A program made the translations under genes and the position numbers. Under the pieces are notes generated by a model. That model searched no databases. It worked only from the letters and a program-made list of their open reading frames with translations, and was not told the DNA's origin. Positions 7,769 through 16,837 of a DNA stretch of 64,000 bases are shown in pieces; the first letter of the stretch is position 1, and each line of letters opens with the position of its first letter. This DNA comes from Cellulomonas sp. NS3 (lineage in GTDB: Bacteria; Actinomycetota; Actinomycetes; Actinomycetales; Cellulomonadaceae), in NCBI RefSeq assembly GCF_024757985.1, contig NZ_CP103289.1:186001-250000 (forward strand), written 5' to 3'.

Positions 7769-7811
7769 ATGTTAAGGAAGGTTGACATGCAAAGTCAATA
7801 ATCCTTGACTT
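7769..7811 (-). promoter_or_regulatory. XRE promoter with overlapping palindromic operator; leaderless start
   Basis: Read on the minus strand, -35 TTGACT and -10 TAACAT are 18 nt apart, and the ATG follows six bases after the -10, so the mRNA is probably leaderless. AAGTCAA-N6-TTGACTT (7792-7811) is a perfect 7-bp inverted repeat covering the -35. A third half-site, TTGACAT (7782-7788), pairs with the middle one in the spacer. The stretch is strikingly AT-rich for this genome. This layout suits repression by the XRE protein it drives. Confidence 0.7.
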
Positions 7812-7869
7812 CGGCGGGTTCCCTCGTGACCGGACCGACCCGCGACAGGGTCCCGCAGGACGCCCCGAC

Positions 7870-7896
7870 CCAACGTTCCGGGCGCGTGGTGCGTTG
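7870..7896 (+). promoter_or_regulatory. ECF promoter of sigma/propeller pair A
   Basis: CCAAC (7870-7874) and CGTTG (7892-7896) are 17 nt apart, 39 nt before the sigma GTG at 7936. The same boxes with the same spacing occur upstream of the other two sigma genes in the window (49273-49299 and 52875-52901). The flank CCAACGTTCCGGGC is identical between pairs A and C. This is the expected form of an autoregulated ECF promoter. Confidence 0.75.
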
Positions 7897-7935
7897 GTGC
7901 TCTGTCATCTGTCGGGAACGGTCGGAGGGAATCTC

Positions 7936-8487
7936 GTGGCCCAGTGGGAGCAGCTGCTCGAGGAGGTCGTCCGCACACGCCGGATGGCGCTCATCGCGTA
8001 CGCGTGCCTGTTCACGCGTGACCGGGTGGAGGCGGAGGAGCTCGTCCAGGAGGCGGTCGTCCGCACGTTCTCCCGGGCCCGCACCTGGCCGGACGCCCGG
8101 TCGGCGGAGGCATACGTGCGCACGGCGATCAGGACGTCGTTCCTGGACGCGACCCGGCGCCGGCGGACGTGGCGGGACGCGTCCCACCTGTTCGCCGGGG
8201 ACCGCACCGGCCGTTCGCCCGACGAGACCGCCGCCACGGGGATCGACGTCCGCGCGGCGCTCGGCGACCTGCCCCCGCGGGAGCGGGCCTGCGTCGTCCT
8301 GCGGTACATCGACGACCGCACGGTCGCGGACATCGCCGCCGAGCTCAGCCTCAGCGACGGCGCCGTGAAGCGGTACCTGTCGGACGGCGCCCGCCGGCTG
8401 CGGTCCGCGCTCGGGGACGCCGTGCGGTGGCCCGACGACCCCGAGGTCATCCCCGTCACGACCCGAACCACGAGGAGCGCATCATGA
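7936..8487 (+). CDS. SigE-family ECF sigma factor (pair A)
   Basis: 183 residues with sigma region 2 (MALIAYACLFTRDRVEAEELVQEAVVRTF, split here at about residues 16-44, then AYVRTAIRTSFLD) and region 4 (LPPRERACVVLRYIDD, then LSLSDGAVKRYLSDG as HTH). The GTG at 7936 is chosen: GGAGGGA lies 5 nt upstream, its first residues align with the other two sigma paralogs (xxWxxxLEEVV), and an ATG-like codon at 7894 would fall on the -10 box. Its stop overlaps the ATG of the membrane beta-propeller gene (ATGA). It probably directs its own transcription from the CCAAC-N17-CGTTG promoter. Confidence 0.92.
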   Translation: MAQWEQLLEEVVRTRRMALIAYACLFTRDRVEAEELVQEAVVRTFSRARTWPDARSAEAYVRTAIRTSFLDATRRRRTWRDASHLFAGDRTGRSPDETAATGIDVRAALGDLPPRERACVVLRYIDDRTVADIAAELSLSDGAVKRYLSDGARRLRSALGDAVRWPDDPEVIPVTTRTTRSAS

Positions 8488-9935
8488 CCCCCGACCTGCG
8501 ATCCGCGCTCGAGGGCTTCGGCCACGAGGAGTCGCGCGGGTCCGACCTCTCGGCCGCCGGCCTCGACGCCGAGGTGCGGGCCCTGACCGCCCGGGTCCGC
8601 CGCCGCCGTGCGCTGCGGGCGACCGCGGCCGGCCTCGGCGCCGCCACCGTGATGGGTGTCGGCGCGCTCGGCGTCCAGGCCGCGGACCGGACCGACGAGG
8701 TCCCGGTCGACCCGCGCCCGTCCGTCACCCGCACGAGCCCCGCCCCGAGCCCGTCCGTGACCCGGACCGGTACCCCCGCGCCGACGCCGACGCCGACCTC
8801 CGAGGAGCCGGCGGTCCTCGGTGAGGTGACGGTGCACCCGCTGCTGCCGCCGGCGCAGCCGCTGCGAGCCGGGATGCTCGAGGCGGCCGGACCGGGCTGG
8901 CACCTCGTCACGGTCAGCGTCCCATGGGAGGTCGAGCCGGACGTCCCGGACGCGCCGCCACCGGTGCTGTACCTGGTGAGCCCCTCAGGTGACCGGTTCG
9001 AGGTGCCGACACCGGTCCCGCTCACGATCGACTCCGCCACCTGGGACGGCGGGACGGTCGAGGACTGGGCTCCCGGCTCGACGGCCGTGGTGACGTTCGT
9101 CTCGACGGGCGTGAGCCTGGGCGACACCCGGACCGGGTACCTCGCCGTCCGCGACCTGCTCAGCGGGGAGACGTTCGCCGAGATCCCGGTGCCGGAGACG
9201 GAGTGGGTGGGTGCGACCTTCGTGGGGGACGGCACCACCGACGTGCTCGTGACCCGGCGGGTCGCGTGGACCGAGGGGTACACCCAGGTCGACCGGGTGC
9301 AGCGGCTGACCCGGGACGGGGTCGAGGTGGGGGCGCTGGGGGCGATGCGGCAGAGCGCCCGGAGCGACGAGGCGTTCGTCCGCAGCCCGGACGGCTCGAC
9401 GCTCGTCCTCAACGACGCCGACGGTCTGCGGCTCGTCCGCACCCGTGACCTGGCGGTCATCGGCGACGTGACGGTTCCGTACCCGGACGCGCCCGGCGCG
9501 TGCGGGGTGTGGACCTGGTGGGACGACGACCGCGTGGTCCTGCGGTGCCAGCCGGACGGGCCGTCCCTGACCGGCGAGGCGGAGACGTCCGAGCTGTGGC
9601 TCGCGCCCGCGTCCGGGGACGCCCCGGCGCGACGTCTCGGTGACGCGCAGTCCTACGTCGGCGCCACCATGGTCGCCGGGCGCCTCGTCGTGCTGGGGAC
9701 GCCGTCGTGGACCGCCGTGGACGAGAGCGGCACCGTGACCACGCTGCCCTGGAGCAGCGACCTGTCGGCGCCGCTCCACGGGACGGCCGGCGATCGTGTG
9801 CACGTGCGCCGGTCCACCGCCGCGGGTGGGCAGGAGATCGTGTCGGTGGACCCGTTCACCGGGCAGGTGGCACAGCTCGTCCCGCCGGTCACGTCCCTCG
9901 ACCTCCGCGTCGCGCCGACGACGGCCAGGGGGTAA
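8484..9935 (+). CDS. Membrane-anchored beta-propeller-like protein, putative anti-sigma partner (pair A)
   Basis: 483 residues. A short cytosolic N-terminus ([12 protein letters not shown]) ends in an Arg-rich stretch; a single transmembrane helix follows at about 48-67, then a Pro/Thr/Ser linker (about 75-112), then a roughly 370-residue extracellular region of repeated beta-rich blade-like segments. No zinc anti-sigma motif (H-x3-C-x2-C) is visible. Translational coupling to the sigma gene (ATGA, GAGGAG ribosome-binding site) and the one-helix topology suggest a sensor/anti-sigma partner. This is inference supported by two paralogous pairs in the same window, whose N-termini share an M(S/T)P-x-L start. 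Confidence 0.75.
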   Translation: MTPDLRSALEGFGHEESRGSDLSAAGLDAEVRALTARVRRRRALRATAAGLGAATVMGVGALGVQAADRTDEVPVDPRPSVTRTSPAPSPSVTRTGTPAPTPTPTSEEPAVLGEVTVHPLLPPAQPLRAGMLEAAGPGWHLVTVSVPWEVEPDVPDAPPPVLYLVSPSGDRFEVPTPVPLTIDSATWDGGTVEDWAPGSTAVVTFVSTGVSLGDTRTGYLAVRDLLSGETFAEIPVPETEWVGATFVGDGTTDVLVTRRVAWTEGYTQVDRVQRLTRDGVEVGALGAMRQSARSDEAFVRSPDGSTLVLNDADGLRLVRTRDLAVIGDVTVPYPDAPGACGVWTWWDDDRVVLRCQPDGPSLTGEAETSELWLAPASGDAPARRLGDAQSYVGATMVAGRLVVLGTPSWTAVDESGTVTTLPWSSDLSAPLHGTAGDRVHVRRSTAAGGQEIVSVDPFTGQVAQLVPPVTSLDLRVAPTTARG

Positions 9936-9968
9936 GCCCCGCCTGACCCGCCGTCCGGGAGCGGCGCC

Positions 9969-9998
9969 CGCCGCCGGTCGTCCAGCACGCCGGCGGCG
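9969..9998 (+). terminator. Small hairpin after pair A
   Basis: CGCCGCCGG and CCGGCGGCG form a 9-bp stem with a 12-nt loop, just downstream of the propeller gene stop. No T-tract follows. It may act with the stronger hairpin at 10011-10053. Confidence 0.4.
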
Positions 9999-10010
9999 AG
10001 TGCCGCTCCA

Positions 10011-10053
10011 CCGACGCACCGGTCCCGGTCATCCGCTCCGACCGGTGCGTCGG
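10011..10053. terminator. Strong hairpin terminator upstream of the gcv leader
   Basis: A perfect 13-bp stem, CCGACGCACCGGT pairing with ACCGGTGCGTCGG around a 17-nt loop, lies between pair A and the glycine riboswitch. It would isolate the gcv leader from upstream transcription. As usual in high-GC actinobacteria there is no poly-T tail. Confidence 0.6.
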
Positions 10054-10160
10054 CGCCAGCGCCCCCCATCAGCCGTCGGTCGCAACCCGCGCCGCCCAGC
10101 GAGCCCCGTGCAGCGGTACGCTGAGCGCCGCAGTCCTCAACTGAACACGCTGCTCGAACC

Positions 10161-10432
10161 GTGGCGGGAGAGTCCTCCCGTCGTCGGCCCGGATCCCGCG
10201 AGGGGCCGAGCCGTCCGGGAGGCGCCGAAGGAGCAAGTCCCTCCCCGGGAAACTCTCAGGCCCCCGTACCGCCACGGCGAGGCAACTCTGGAAAGCGGCC
10301 ACCCGGCGACGGGCGGCCCACCGACGGTGCAAGCCGGCGCGCCCCGGGGTCCCGCTCACCGCGAGGCCCATGGCGGACCGGCAAAACTCTCAGGTCGCGT
10401 GCCCCCGGGCGCGCGGATGACAGAGCGGGGAG
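10161..10432 (+). ncRNA. Tandem glycine riboswitch upstream of gcvPTH
   Basis: Two aptamers are visible. The first (about 10161-10275) has GTGGCGGGAGAG, GCGCCGAAGGAGCAA, AACTCTCAGG and the closing ACCGCCAC. The second (about 10276-10432) has GGCAACTCTGGAAAG, CACCGACGGTGCAA, GGCAAAACTCTCAGGT and GACAGAGCGGGG. These are the classic glycine-riboswitch core blocks, and the tandem arrangement immediately precedes the glycine-cleavage operon. In known systems glycine binding turns expression on. The expression platform would lie between 10432 and the gcvP ribosome-binding site at 10470. Confidence 0.95.
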
Positions 10433-10479
10433 GCCACCCGTCCGTCCCGGTGCCCGCCGGACGACCCCCGGAGGCCCTC

Positions 10480-13400
10480 GTGACCGATCTCGACCAGACC
10501 GCCGTGACGCACCTCAGCGCCGACGAGCTGTCCCACCGCACCGACGCCGCGCGCGACTTCACGGACCGTCACGTCGGCCCGCGCACGTCACAGCTCGCGA
10601 CGATGCTCACGCAGCTCGGCTACGACTCGCTCGACGACCTCGTCGACGCCGCCGTCCCCGCCTCGATCCGCACGGACCGCCCGCTCGACCTGCCGGCGGC
10701 CCGCAGCGAGGCCGAGGTGCTCGCGGCCCTGCGCGCGATCGCCGCGAAGAACACCGTGATGACGCAGATGATCGGGCTCGGGTACTCCGACACGATCACG
10801 CCGCCGGTGATCCGCCGCAACGTCCTCGAGTCGCCGGCCTGGTACACCGCGTACACGCCGTACCAGCCGGAGATCTCGCAGGGCCGGCTCGAGGCGCTGC
10901 TCAACTTCCAGACCGTGATCGGCGACCTCACGGGCCTGCCGACGTCGAACGCGTCGCTGCTCGACGAGGCCACGGCCGTCGCGGAGGCGGTCGCGCTCAT
11001 GCGGCGCTCGGTCAAGGGCCGGCCCGAGGGTGTCGTGGTGCTGGACTCCGAGTGCCTGCCGCAGACGGTCGCGGTCACGCGGGGTCGCGCCGAGGCGATC
11101 GGGCTGCCGGTCGTGGTGGCGGACCTGAGCGCGGGCCTGCCCGACCTGGGCCCGGGCGGCCTCGTCGGCGTCGTGGTCCAGGCGCCCGGGGTCTCGGGCG
11201 TCGTGCGCGACCTGCGGCCGCTGATCGAGGCCGCGCACGCGGCGGGCGGGCTGGTCACGGTCGCCGCCGACCTGCTCGCGCTGACGATCCTCACGCCGCC
11301 GGGCGAGCTCGGTGCGGACATCGCCGTCGGCTCGGCGCAGCGGTTCGGCGTCCCGCTGTTCTACGGCGGGCCGCACGCCGCGTTCATGGCGGTGCGCTCG
11401 GGCCTCGAGCGGATGATCCCGGGCCGGCTCGTCGGGGTGTCGATCGACGCCGACGGCGCCCCCGCGTACCGGCTCGCGCTGCAGACGCGCGAGCAGCACA
11501 TCCGGCGCGAGAAGGCGACGAGCAACATCTGCACCGCGCAGGCGCTGCTCGCGATCACGGCCTCGATGTACGCCGTCTACCACGGGCCCGACGGGCTGCG
11601 GGCGATCGCCGAGCGGGTGCACGCGCGCGCGGTCGCGCTCGCCGACGGGCTGCGGGCGCACGGGGTCGCCGTCGCGCACGAGACGTTCTTCGACACCGTC
11701 CGGGCCGTCGTGCCGGGTCGCGCGCGGGCCGTCGTCCGCGCCGCTGCCGAGCGCGGGGTCAACCTGTGGGCGCCCGACGAGGACCACGTCCAGGCGGCGT
11801 GCGACGAGACGACGACGCGCGAGCACGTGCGCACGGTGCTGGCCGCCGTCGCCGAGGCGCTGGGGTCCGCCGCCGACGCCGAGCCGCGCCCCGACGAGGA
11901 CGCCGCCGGGCCCGCGACCAGTACCGACGTGCCGCTGGCGTCCGGTGACCTCCCCACGTGGGCCGTCCGCACGAGCGGCTACCTCACGCACCCCGTGTTT
12001 CACGTGAATCGTTCCGAGACCGCGATGATGCGCTACCTGCGCCGGCTCTCCGACAAGGATCTCGCGCTCGACCGCACGATGATCCCGCTGGGCTCCTGCA
12101 CCATGAAGCTCAACGCGACGGTCGAGATGGAGGCCATGACCTGGCCCGAGTTCGCGTCGATCCACCCGTACGTGCCGCGCGAGCAGGCGGCCGGGTACGC
12201 CGAGCTCATCGAGAGCCTGTCGACGTGGCTCGCGGAGATCACCGGCTACGCCGCGGTCTCGGTCCAGCCCAACGCCGGCTCGCAGGGCGAGTTCGCCGGG
12301 CTGCTCGCGATCCGCGAGTACCACGCGGCGAACCGCGCCGAGGGCGACGCCGTGCGCGACATCTGCCTGATCCCCGCGTCGGCGCACGGCACGAACGCGG
12401 CCTCCGCGGCGCTCGCGGGCATGCGCGTCGTCGTCGTCGCGACCGCCGAGGACGGCTCGGTCGAGCTCGACGACCTGCGCGCCAAGCTCGCGCAGCACGG
12501 CCCGCAGGTCGCGGCGATCATGATCACGTACCCGTCGACGCACGGCGTCTACGAGGAGGACGTGCGCACGGTCTGCGACCTCGTGCACGAGGCCGGCGGC
12601 CAGGTCTACATCGACGGGGCGAACCTCAACGCGCTCGTCGGGCTCGCGCGGCCCGGCGAGTTCGGCGGCGACGTCTCGCACCTCAACCTGCACAAGACGT
12701 TCTGCATCCCGCACGGCGGCGGTGGCCCCGGCGTCGGACCCATCGGCGTCGGCGCGCACCTCGTGCCGTTCCTGCCCGGGGACCCCGGCGCCGAGCACGG
12801 GTCAGACGCGCGGCCCACGGCTGCGGCGGACGGCTCGGGGGTCGCCGACGGCTCGGCGGCGCCCTCGTCGGGCAGCCCGTCCGCGGCCGCCTTCGCGTCG
12901 CCCGGCCTGCCCGGTCCCGGCGCGGCCGCCCCGGTCTCCGCGGCGCCGTTCGGGTCGGCCGGCATCCTGTCGATCTCCTGGGCGTACGTCGCGCTCATGG
13001 GCGGCGAGGGTCTGCGCCGCGCGACCGAGACCGCCGTGCTCAGCGCGAACTACCTCGCGTCGCGCCTCGCCCCGCACTTCCCCGTGCTCTACACCGGCCC
13101 GAACGGACTCGTCGCGCACGAGTGCATCCTCGACCTGCGCCAGATCACCAAGGACACGGGCGTCACGGCCGAGGACGTCGCGAAGCGGCTCATGGACTAC
13201 GGCTTCCACGCCCCGACGCTGTCGTTCCCCGTCGCGGGCACGCTCATGGTCGAGCCGACCGAGTCCGAGGACCTCGCCGAGCTCGACCGGTTCGTCGACG
13301 CGTTGGTGTCGATCCGCGGCGAGATCGACGCGGTCGGCGCCGGGCGCTGGCCGCTCACGGAGTCGCCGCTGCGGAACGCGCCGCACACGGCGGGCTCCGT

Positions 13401-13566
13401 CACGGCCGACGTCTGGGACAAGCCGTACGGGCGCGAGCTCGCGGCCTTCCCGCTCGCGAGCGTGCGCAGCGACAAGTACTGGCCGCCGGTGCGCCGGATC
13501 GACGGCGCGCACGGCGACCGCAACCTCGTCTGCACGTGCCCGCCGATCGAGGCGTACACCTCGTGA
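10480..13566 (+). CDS. gcvP: Glycine dehydrogenase (decarboxylating), P-protein
   Basis: PLP-dependent decarboxylase of the glycine cleavage system, passing the aminomethyl group to lipoyl-GcvH. The full-length fused form has 1,028 residues: the N-terminal GDC-P half begins near [13 protein letters not shown], and the C-terminal half carries the PLP lysine in [16 protein letters not shown] (Lys about 739). The GTG at 10480 has GGAGG five bases upstream and follows the glycine riboswitch. About 35-40 extra residues rich in Ala, Ser, Gly and Pro sit at about 769-818, before the conserved SAAPFGSA block; common P-proteins are about 950 residues. gcvT and gcvH follow. Confidence 0.97.
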   Translation: MTDLDQTAVTHLSADELSHRTDAARDFTDRHVGPRTSQLATMLTQLGYDSLDDLVDAAVPASIRTDRPLDLPAARSEAEVLAALRAIAAKNTVMTQMIGLGYSDTITPPVIRRNVLESPAWYTAYTPYQPEISQGRLEALLNFQTVIGDLTGLPTSNASLLDEATAVAEAVALMRRSVKGRPEGVVVLDSECLPQTVAVTRGRAEAIGLPVVVADLSAGLPDLGPGGLVGVVVQAPGVSGVVRDLRPLIEAAHAAGGLVTVAADLLALTILTPPGELGADIAVGSAQRFGVPLFYGGPHAAFMAVRSGLERMIPGRLVGVSIDADGAPAYRLALQTREQHIRREKATSNICTAQALLAITASMYAVYHGPDGLRAIAERVHARAVALADGLRAHGVAVAHETFFDTVRAVVPGRARAVVRAAAERGVNLWAPDEDHVQAACDETTTREHVRTVLAAVAEALGSAADAEPRPDEDAAGPATSTDVPLASGDLPTWAVRTSGYLTHPVFHVNRSETAMMRYLRRLSDKDLALDRTMIPLGSCTMKLNATVEMEAMTWPEFASIHPYVPREQAAGYAELIESLSTWLAEITGYAAVSVQPNAGSQGEFAGLLAIREYHAANRAEGDAVRDICLIPASAHGTNAASAALAGMRVVVVATAEDGSVELDDLRAKLAQHGPQVAAIMITYPSTHGVYEEDVRTVCDLVHEAGGQVYIDGANLNALVGLARPGEFGGDVSHLNLHKTFCIPHGGGGPGVGPIGVGAHLVPFLPGDPGAEHGSDARPTAAADGSGVADGSAAPSSGSPSAAAFASPGLPGPGAAAPVSAAPFGSAGILSISWAYVALMGGEGLRRATETAVLSANYLASRLAPHFPVLYTGPNGLVAHECILDLRQITKDTGVTAEDVAKRLMDYGFHAPTLSFPVAGTLMVEPTESEDLAELDRFVDALVSIRGEIDAVGAGRWPLTESPLRNAPHTAGSVTADVWDKPYGRELAAFPLASVRSDKYWPPVRRIDGAHGDRNLVCTCPPIEAYTS

Positions 13567-13711
13567 CCCGGGCCTCCGGGTCCCGGCCGCTCCGGCTCGG
13601 CCGGCGCTCCGCCGTCACCACGGCGCCGTCCGCGACGCCCGCTCGTCCCGCCCTTCCCGTCGCGCGCGGCCCGCGTGGCGACGGCACCCTCGACCCGATC
13701 GGAGCCCGCCC

Positions 13712-14851
13712 GTGAGCGACGTCCTGTCCCCGCTGCACGACGAGCACGTCGCCCTCGGCGCCGCCCTGACCTCGTTCGCGGGGTGGCAGATGCCGCTGCG
13801 GTACACGAGCGACATCGCCGAGCACCAGGCGGTCCGCACGGCCGCGGGGCTGTTCGACCTCTCGCACATGGGCGAGCTCGAGGTCTCCGGCGCGGGGGCC
13901 GCCGCGGCGCTCGACCACGCGCTCGTCGGGGACCTCACGGCCCTCGCGCTGGGCCGGGCGCGCTACACGATGATCGTCCGCGAGGACGGCGGCGTGCTCG
14001 ACGACCTCGTGGTCTACCGGCTCGCCGAGGACCGGTTCCTCGTCGTCGCGAACGCCTCGAACGTCGCCGTGGTGCGCGACGCGCTGACCGAGCGCCTCGC
14101 CGGGTTCGACGCGACGCTGCACGACGCCTCGCTGACCACCGCGCTCATCGCCGTGCAGGGTCCGCGCGCCGAGGAGATCGTCACGTCCGCGGCCGAGCCC
14201 GTCGACGTGGACCCGATCCGCGAGCTGAAGTACTACGCCGCGGTCAACGCCACCGTCTCGGGCGTCCCGGCGCTCGTCGCCCGGACCGGCTACACGGGCG
14301 AGGACGGCTTCGAGCTGTTCGTCCCGGCCGAGGCCGCCGCCGAGCTCTGGCGCGACCTGCTCGCCGCCGGGGAGCCCCTCGGGCTCGTCCCCGCGGGCCT
14401 GTCCGCGCGCGACAGCCTGCGCCTCGAGGCCGGGATGCCGCTCTACGGGAACGAGCTCGACACCACGACCACGCCGTACGAGGCGGGTCTCGGCCGCGTG
14501 GTGAAGCTCGACAAGACCGGGCCCGACGGTACGCCGCTGCCCTTCGTCGGCCGCGCGGTGCTCGCGTCGCGCAAGGGTGCCCAGCCGGCGCGCGTGCTCG
14601 TCGGTCTGCGCGGGCTCGGCAAGCGGGCGGCGCGCCACGGGTACGACGTCGTGATGAGCACCGCGCCGGACGCCCCGGTGATCGGGCACGTGACGTCGGG
14701 AGCCCCGTCGCCGACGCTCGGCCACCCGATCGCGCTCGCGTACGTGACGCCCGAGATGTGCGGCGAGGGCCGCGAGCTCGCGGTCGACGTCCGCGGTCGC
14801 CGCGAGCCGGTGGTCGTCGTGCCCGTTCCCTTCTACCGTCGTCCTCGCTGA
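13712..14851 (+). CDS. gcvT: Aminomethyltransferase (T-protein)
   Basis: The 379-residue T-protein transfers the aminomethyl group from GcvH to tetrahydrofolate, releasing ammonia. Visible family blocks are the start [33 protein letters not shown], the folate-site [14 protein letters not shown] and [16 protein letters not shown]. The GTG at 13712 has GGAG upstream. It is second in the gcvPTH operon, 145 bp after gcvP; that gap holds no recognisable gene. Downstream come a 12-bp tandem repeat and then gcvH. Confidence 0.96.
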   Translation: MSDVLSPLHDEHVALGAALTSFAGWQMPLRYTSDIAEHQAVRTAAGLFDLSHMGELEVSGAGAAAALDHALVGDLTALALGRARYTMIVREDGGVLDDLVVYRLAEDRFLVVANASNVAVVRDALTERLAGFDATLHDASLTTALIAVQGPRAEEIVTSAAEPVDVDPIRELKYYAAVNATVSGVPALVARTGYTGEDGFELFVPAEAAAELWRDLLAAGEPLGLVPAGLSARDSLRLEAGMPLYGNELDTTTTPYEAGLGRVVKLDKTGPDGTPLPFVGRAVLASRKGAQPARVLVGLRGLGKRAARHGYDVVMSTAPDAPVIGHVTSGAPSPTLGHPIALAYVTPEMCGEGRELAVDVRGRREPVVVVPVPFYRRPR

Positions 14852-14897
14852 CCGACCGCTCGACCGACCGCTCGACCGACCGCTCGCGCGAGCGGTC
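14851..14897. repeat. Three 12-bp tandem repeats ending in a 20-bp perfect palindrome
   Basis: ACCGACCGCTCG occurs three times head-to-tail (14851-14886), starting in the gcvT stop codon. The last copy forms the left arm of the palindrome GACCGCTCGC-GCGAGCGGTC (14878-14897). As RNA the palindrome folds into a tight hairpin between gcvT and gcvH, which could attenuate or stabilise the transcript or reflect replication slippage. Confidence 0.7.
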
Positions 14898-14952
14898 GAC
14901 CCGACCGCCCCACGACCACCGGCGCCGCCGGCCGACCCGACAGGACACCTCC

Positions 14953-15336
14953 ATGAGCGCCTTCCCCGAGCACCTGCAGTACACGGTCGAGCACGAGTGG
15001 GTCGACACCCGCGCCGGCGCCGACGCGCCCGCGACCGTCGGCATCACCTCGACCGCGGCCGACGCGCTCGGCGACATCGTCTACGTCGAGCTCCCGGCGG
15101 TCGGCGAGGCGATCACCGCGGGCGCCGTGATCGGCGAGATCGAGTCCACGAAGTCGGTCTCCGAGCTGTTCTCGCCCGTCTCGGGCACGGTCGTCGAGGT
15201 CAACGAGGCGGTCGTCGAGACCCCCGAGCTCGTGAACTCGGACCCGTTCGGCGCCGGCTGGCTGCTCAAGGTCGAGGTCGCCGAGACGGGGCCCGTGCTG
15301 ACCTCCGAGGAGTACGCGGCGCAGGTCGCCGGCTGA
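14953..15336 (+). CDS. gcvH: Glycine cleavage H-protein
   Basis: The 127-residue lipoyl carrier of the glycine cleavage system has the lipoylation site ESTKSVSE (Lys about residue 64), YVELPAVGE upstream and the C-terminal [12 protein letters not shown] expected for the family. ATG at 14953 with AGGA upstream. Third gene of gcvPTH; no lipoate ligase, lipoate synthase or gcvL is adjacent, so lipoylation and the L-protein must be encoded elsewhere. Confidence 0.97.
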   Translation: MSAFPEHLQYTVEHEWVDTRAGADAPATVGITSTAADALGDIVYVELPAVGEAITAGAVIGEIESTKSVSELFSPVSGTVVEVNEAVVETPELVNSDPFGAGWLLKVEVAETGPVLTSEEYAAQVAG

Positions 15337-15662
15337 CCCGCGGGGGCGCGTGCCGCGGCGGTGTCCACGCCACCGCGCGCGCCCACCACGCGCCACCCGG
15401 CTCCGCGGGCTGCCCCGAAGGGCGGGGAACGTCCGCGACGGCTGGTCCGAACGGGTGAACCCGGTTCTCCCGGTGTCCTCCGTGTATCTCCGTGACCTGC
15501 ACGTTCACCTTCGAGTGTCGCCCCGAGCACGTGCCACGGCGACACCGGGGTGATTCGTGGGTGATTTCGGCGTCATATCGGCCGCGCCTGCCGATCTCAT
15601 CCGGTAACAGCCGCACGACACGGCGCCGGGTCACCGGACGCCGTCCGGACCCGGAGGACACC
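15337..15662. other. 326-bp gene-free region with an inverted repeat
   Basis: No convincing gene. It holds an 8-bp perfect inverted repeat, GTGTCGCC (15515-15522) with GGCGACAC (15538-15545), whose loop contains the palindrome GCACGTGC, and a lower-GC tract at about 15545-15610 just before the small LuxR-type gene. That tract is a plausible promoter/operator zone, but no clear -35/-10 pair stands out. Confidence 0.45.
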
Positions 15663-15899
15663 ATGAGCATCCTTGAGGCAGACCGCACCGTCACGACGCC
15701 CCTCGCCGAGCCGCTGACACGGCGCGAACGCGTCGTCCTCTCCGAGCTCGCCGAGGACGTCACCCTTGAGGAGATCGCGACGCGCCTGTTCGTCACGCGC
15801 AACACCGTCAAGTCCCAGGTGCGCAGCGTCTACCGCAAGATCGGCGTCTCCACGCGCGCCGAGGCCGTCGCCTGGGCCGAGGCCGCCGGCCTGCGCTGA
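15663..15899 (+). CDS. Stand-alone LuxR/GerE-type HTH protein
   Basis: A 78-residue protein almost wholly made of a GerE/LuxR HTH: LTRRERVVLSELAEDVTLEE, then IATRLFVTRNTVKSQVRSVYRKIGV (about residues 45-69, split here), the signature of the family. It lacks receiver or ligand domains, so it is a single-domain regulator of unknown input. ATG at 15663 with GGAGGA and a 4-nt spacer. A GC-rich hairpin follows (15954-15973). Confidence 0.9.
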   Translation: MSILEADRTVTTPLAEPLTRRERVVLSELAEDVTLEEIATRLFVTRNTVKSQVRSVYRKIGVSTRAEAVAWAEAAGLR

Positions 15900-15953
15900 C
15901 CCGCAGCCACCCGCACCGCACGACCCGGGCGCCCACCCCGGACGCACCAGCCC

Positions 15954-15973
15954 GGCCGGACGCACGTCCGGCC
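15954..15973 (+). terminator. Hairpin after the LuxR-type gene
   Basis: GGCCGGAC-GCAC-GTCCGGCC is a perfect 8-bp stem with a tetraloop, 54 bp after the stop codon. A likely intrinsic-type terminator, though without a T-tract. Confidence 0.45.
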
Positions 15974-16221
15974 CGCACGAGCAGCCCGGCCGGACCAGTC
16001 CCGCCGGACGCACCACCCGCACCTGCCTGTCGCACGCACCGGCCGTACCCCCGGTGCGCCGACCCCGGTCAGCAGCCCTCGCCGACGTCGGCCGCGACCC
16101 GTCCCGCACGACGCCGGACCGCGCGGCGGCATCCCTCGCCGCCCGCGCCCCCGCGGCCGCTGTTCCCCGGTCCGCCTCCCATCGTCCACGCGTCCGCCTG
16201 CCCCGCCGCCGGCGCACCCGC

Positions 16222-16284
16222 CGGCCAGGCTGCCGCCCGCAACGGCCAGGCTGCCGCCCGCACCGGCCGGGCCACCGCCCGCTC
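16222..16284. repeat. 21-bp tandem repeat, three copies
   Basis: CGGCCAGGCTGCCGCCCGCA plus one base (21 bp) occurs at 16222-16242 and 16243-16263 with a single final-base change, and at 16264-16284 in a degenerate form. It is a minisatellite-like array in the non-coding spacer ahead of the Nudix gene; short unspaced units, so not CRISPR. Confidence 0.7.
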
Positions 16285-16357
16285 CCCGCGCGCACCCCGC
16301 CCGCCGCGCCCCCGCCACGTCACGCGCCCGACATGCATCACTGGCAGGATCGCCCGC

Positions 16358-16780
16358 ATGACGCGTCCCGTGCTCGTGGTCGCCGCGGCGATCGTCGACG
16401 ACCTCGACTCCCCCCGCGAGCTGCTCGCAGCCCGCCGGTCCGCCCCCGCGAGCCTCGCCGGACGCTGGGAGTTCCCCGGCGGCAAGGTCGACCCGGGCGA
16501 GTCCCCCGAGGAGGCGCTGCACCGCGAGCTGCGCGAGGAGCTCGGCGTCCGCGTCGGCCTGGGCCACGAGCTCGTCGGGCCCGACGGCGGCGCGTGGCGC
16601 CTCACCGACACCTACGTCATGCGGCTGTGGATGGCCGAGGTGGTCGACGGGATCCCCGAGCCCCTCGTCGAGCACGACGCGCTGCAGTGGCTCCCGCTCG
16701 GGCAGTGGACGACGGTGCCGTGGCTCGACGGCGACGTCCGGATCGTGGAGGCGCTCGCCGCGCAGTACGTGACGGACTGA
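16358..16780 (+). CDS. MutT-like Nudix hydrolase
   Basis: A 140-residue single-domain Nudix enzyme with an intact Nudix box, GGKVDPGESPEEALHRELRE followed by ELGV, matching G-x5-E-x7-R-E-U-x-E-E-x-G-U (residues about 47-69). The overall pattern, AAIVDD with LLAARRS and WEFPGGKV, is that of MutT/8-oxo-dGTP diphosphatase relatives that clean oxidised nucleotides. The exact substrate is inferred from similarity. ATG start; no clear Shine-Dalgarno. Confidence 0.88.
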   Translation: MTRPVLVVAAAIVDDLDSPRELLAARRSAPASLAGRWEFPGGKVDPGESPEEALHRELREELGVRVGLGHELVGPDGGAWRLTDTYVMRLWMAEVVDGIPEPLVEHDALQWLPLGQWTTVPWLDGDVRIVEALAAQYVTD

Positions 16781-16837
16781 CCGGCCGGCGCCGGTCGGCA
16801 CCGGTTCGGCGCAGTGCCCGCGCAGGCCCGGCAGCGT

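Larger units (their letters stand above)
15900..16357. other. 458-bp repetitive gene-free region
   Basis: No supportable gene; six-frame products are Arg/Pro- or Gly-rich low complexity. It contains a hairpin (15954-15973), two exact copies of CAGCCCGGCCGGAC (15948-15961 and 15982-15995), three copies of CGGACGCAC and a 21-bp tandem repeat (16222-16284). It looks like slippage-prone spacer DNA between the LuxR-type and Nudix genes. Confidence 0.6.

Noticed and set aside
15948-16284. Possible CRISPR array in the repeat-rich spacer
   Set aside because: Units are 14-21 bp, contiguous or irregular, with no unique spacers and no cas genes; it looks like slippage repeats.
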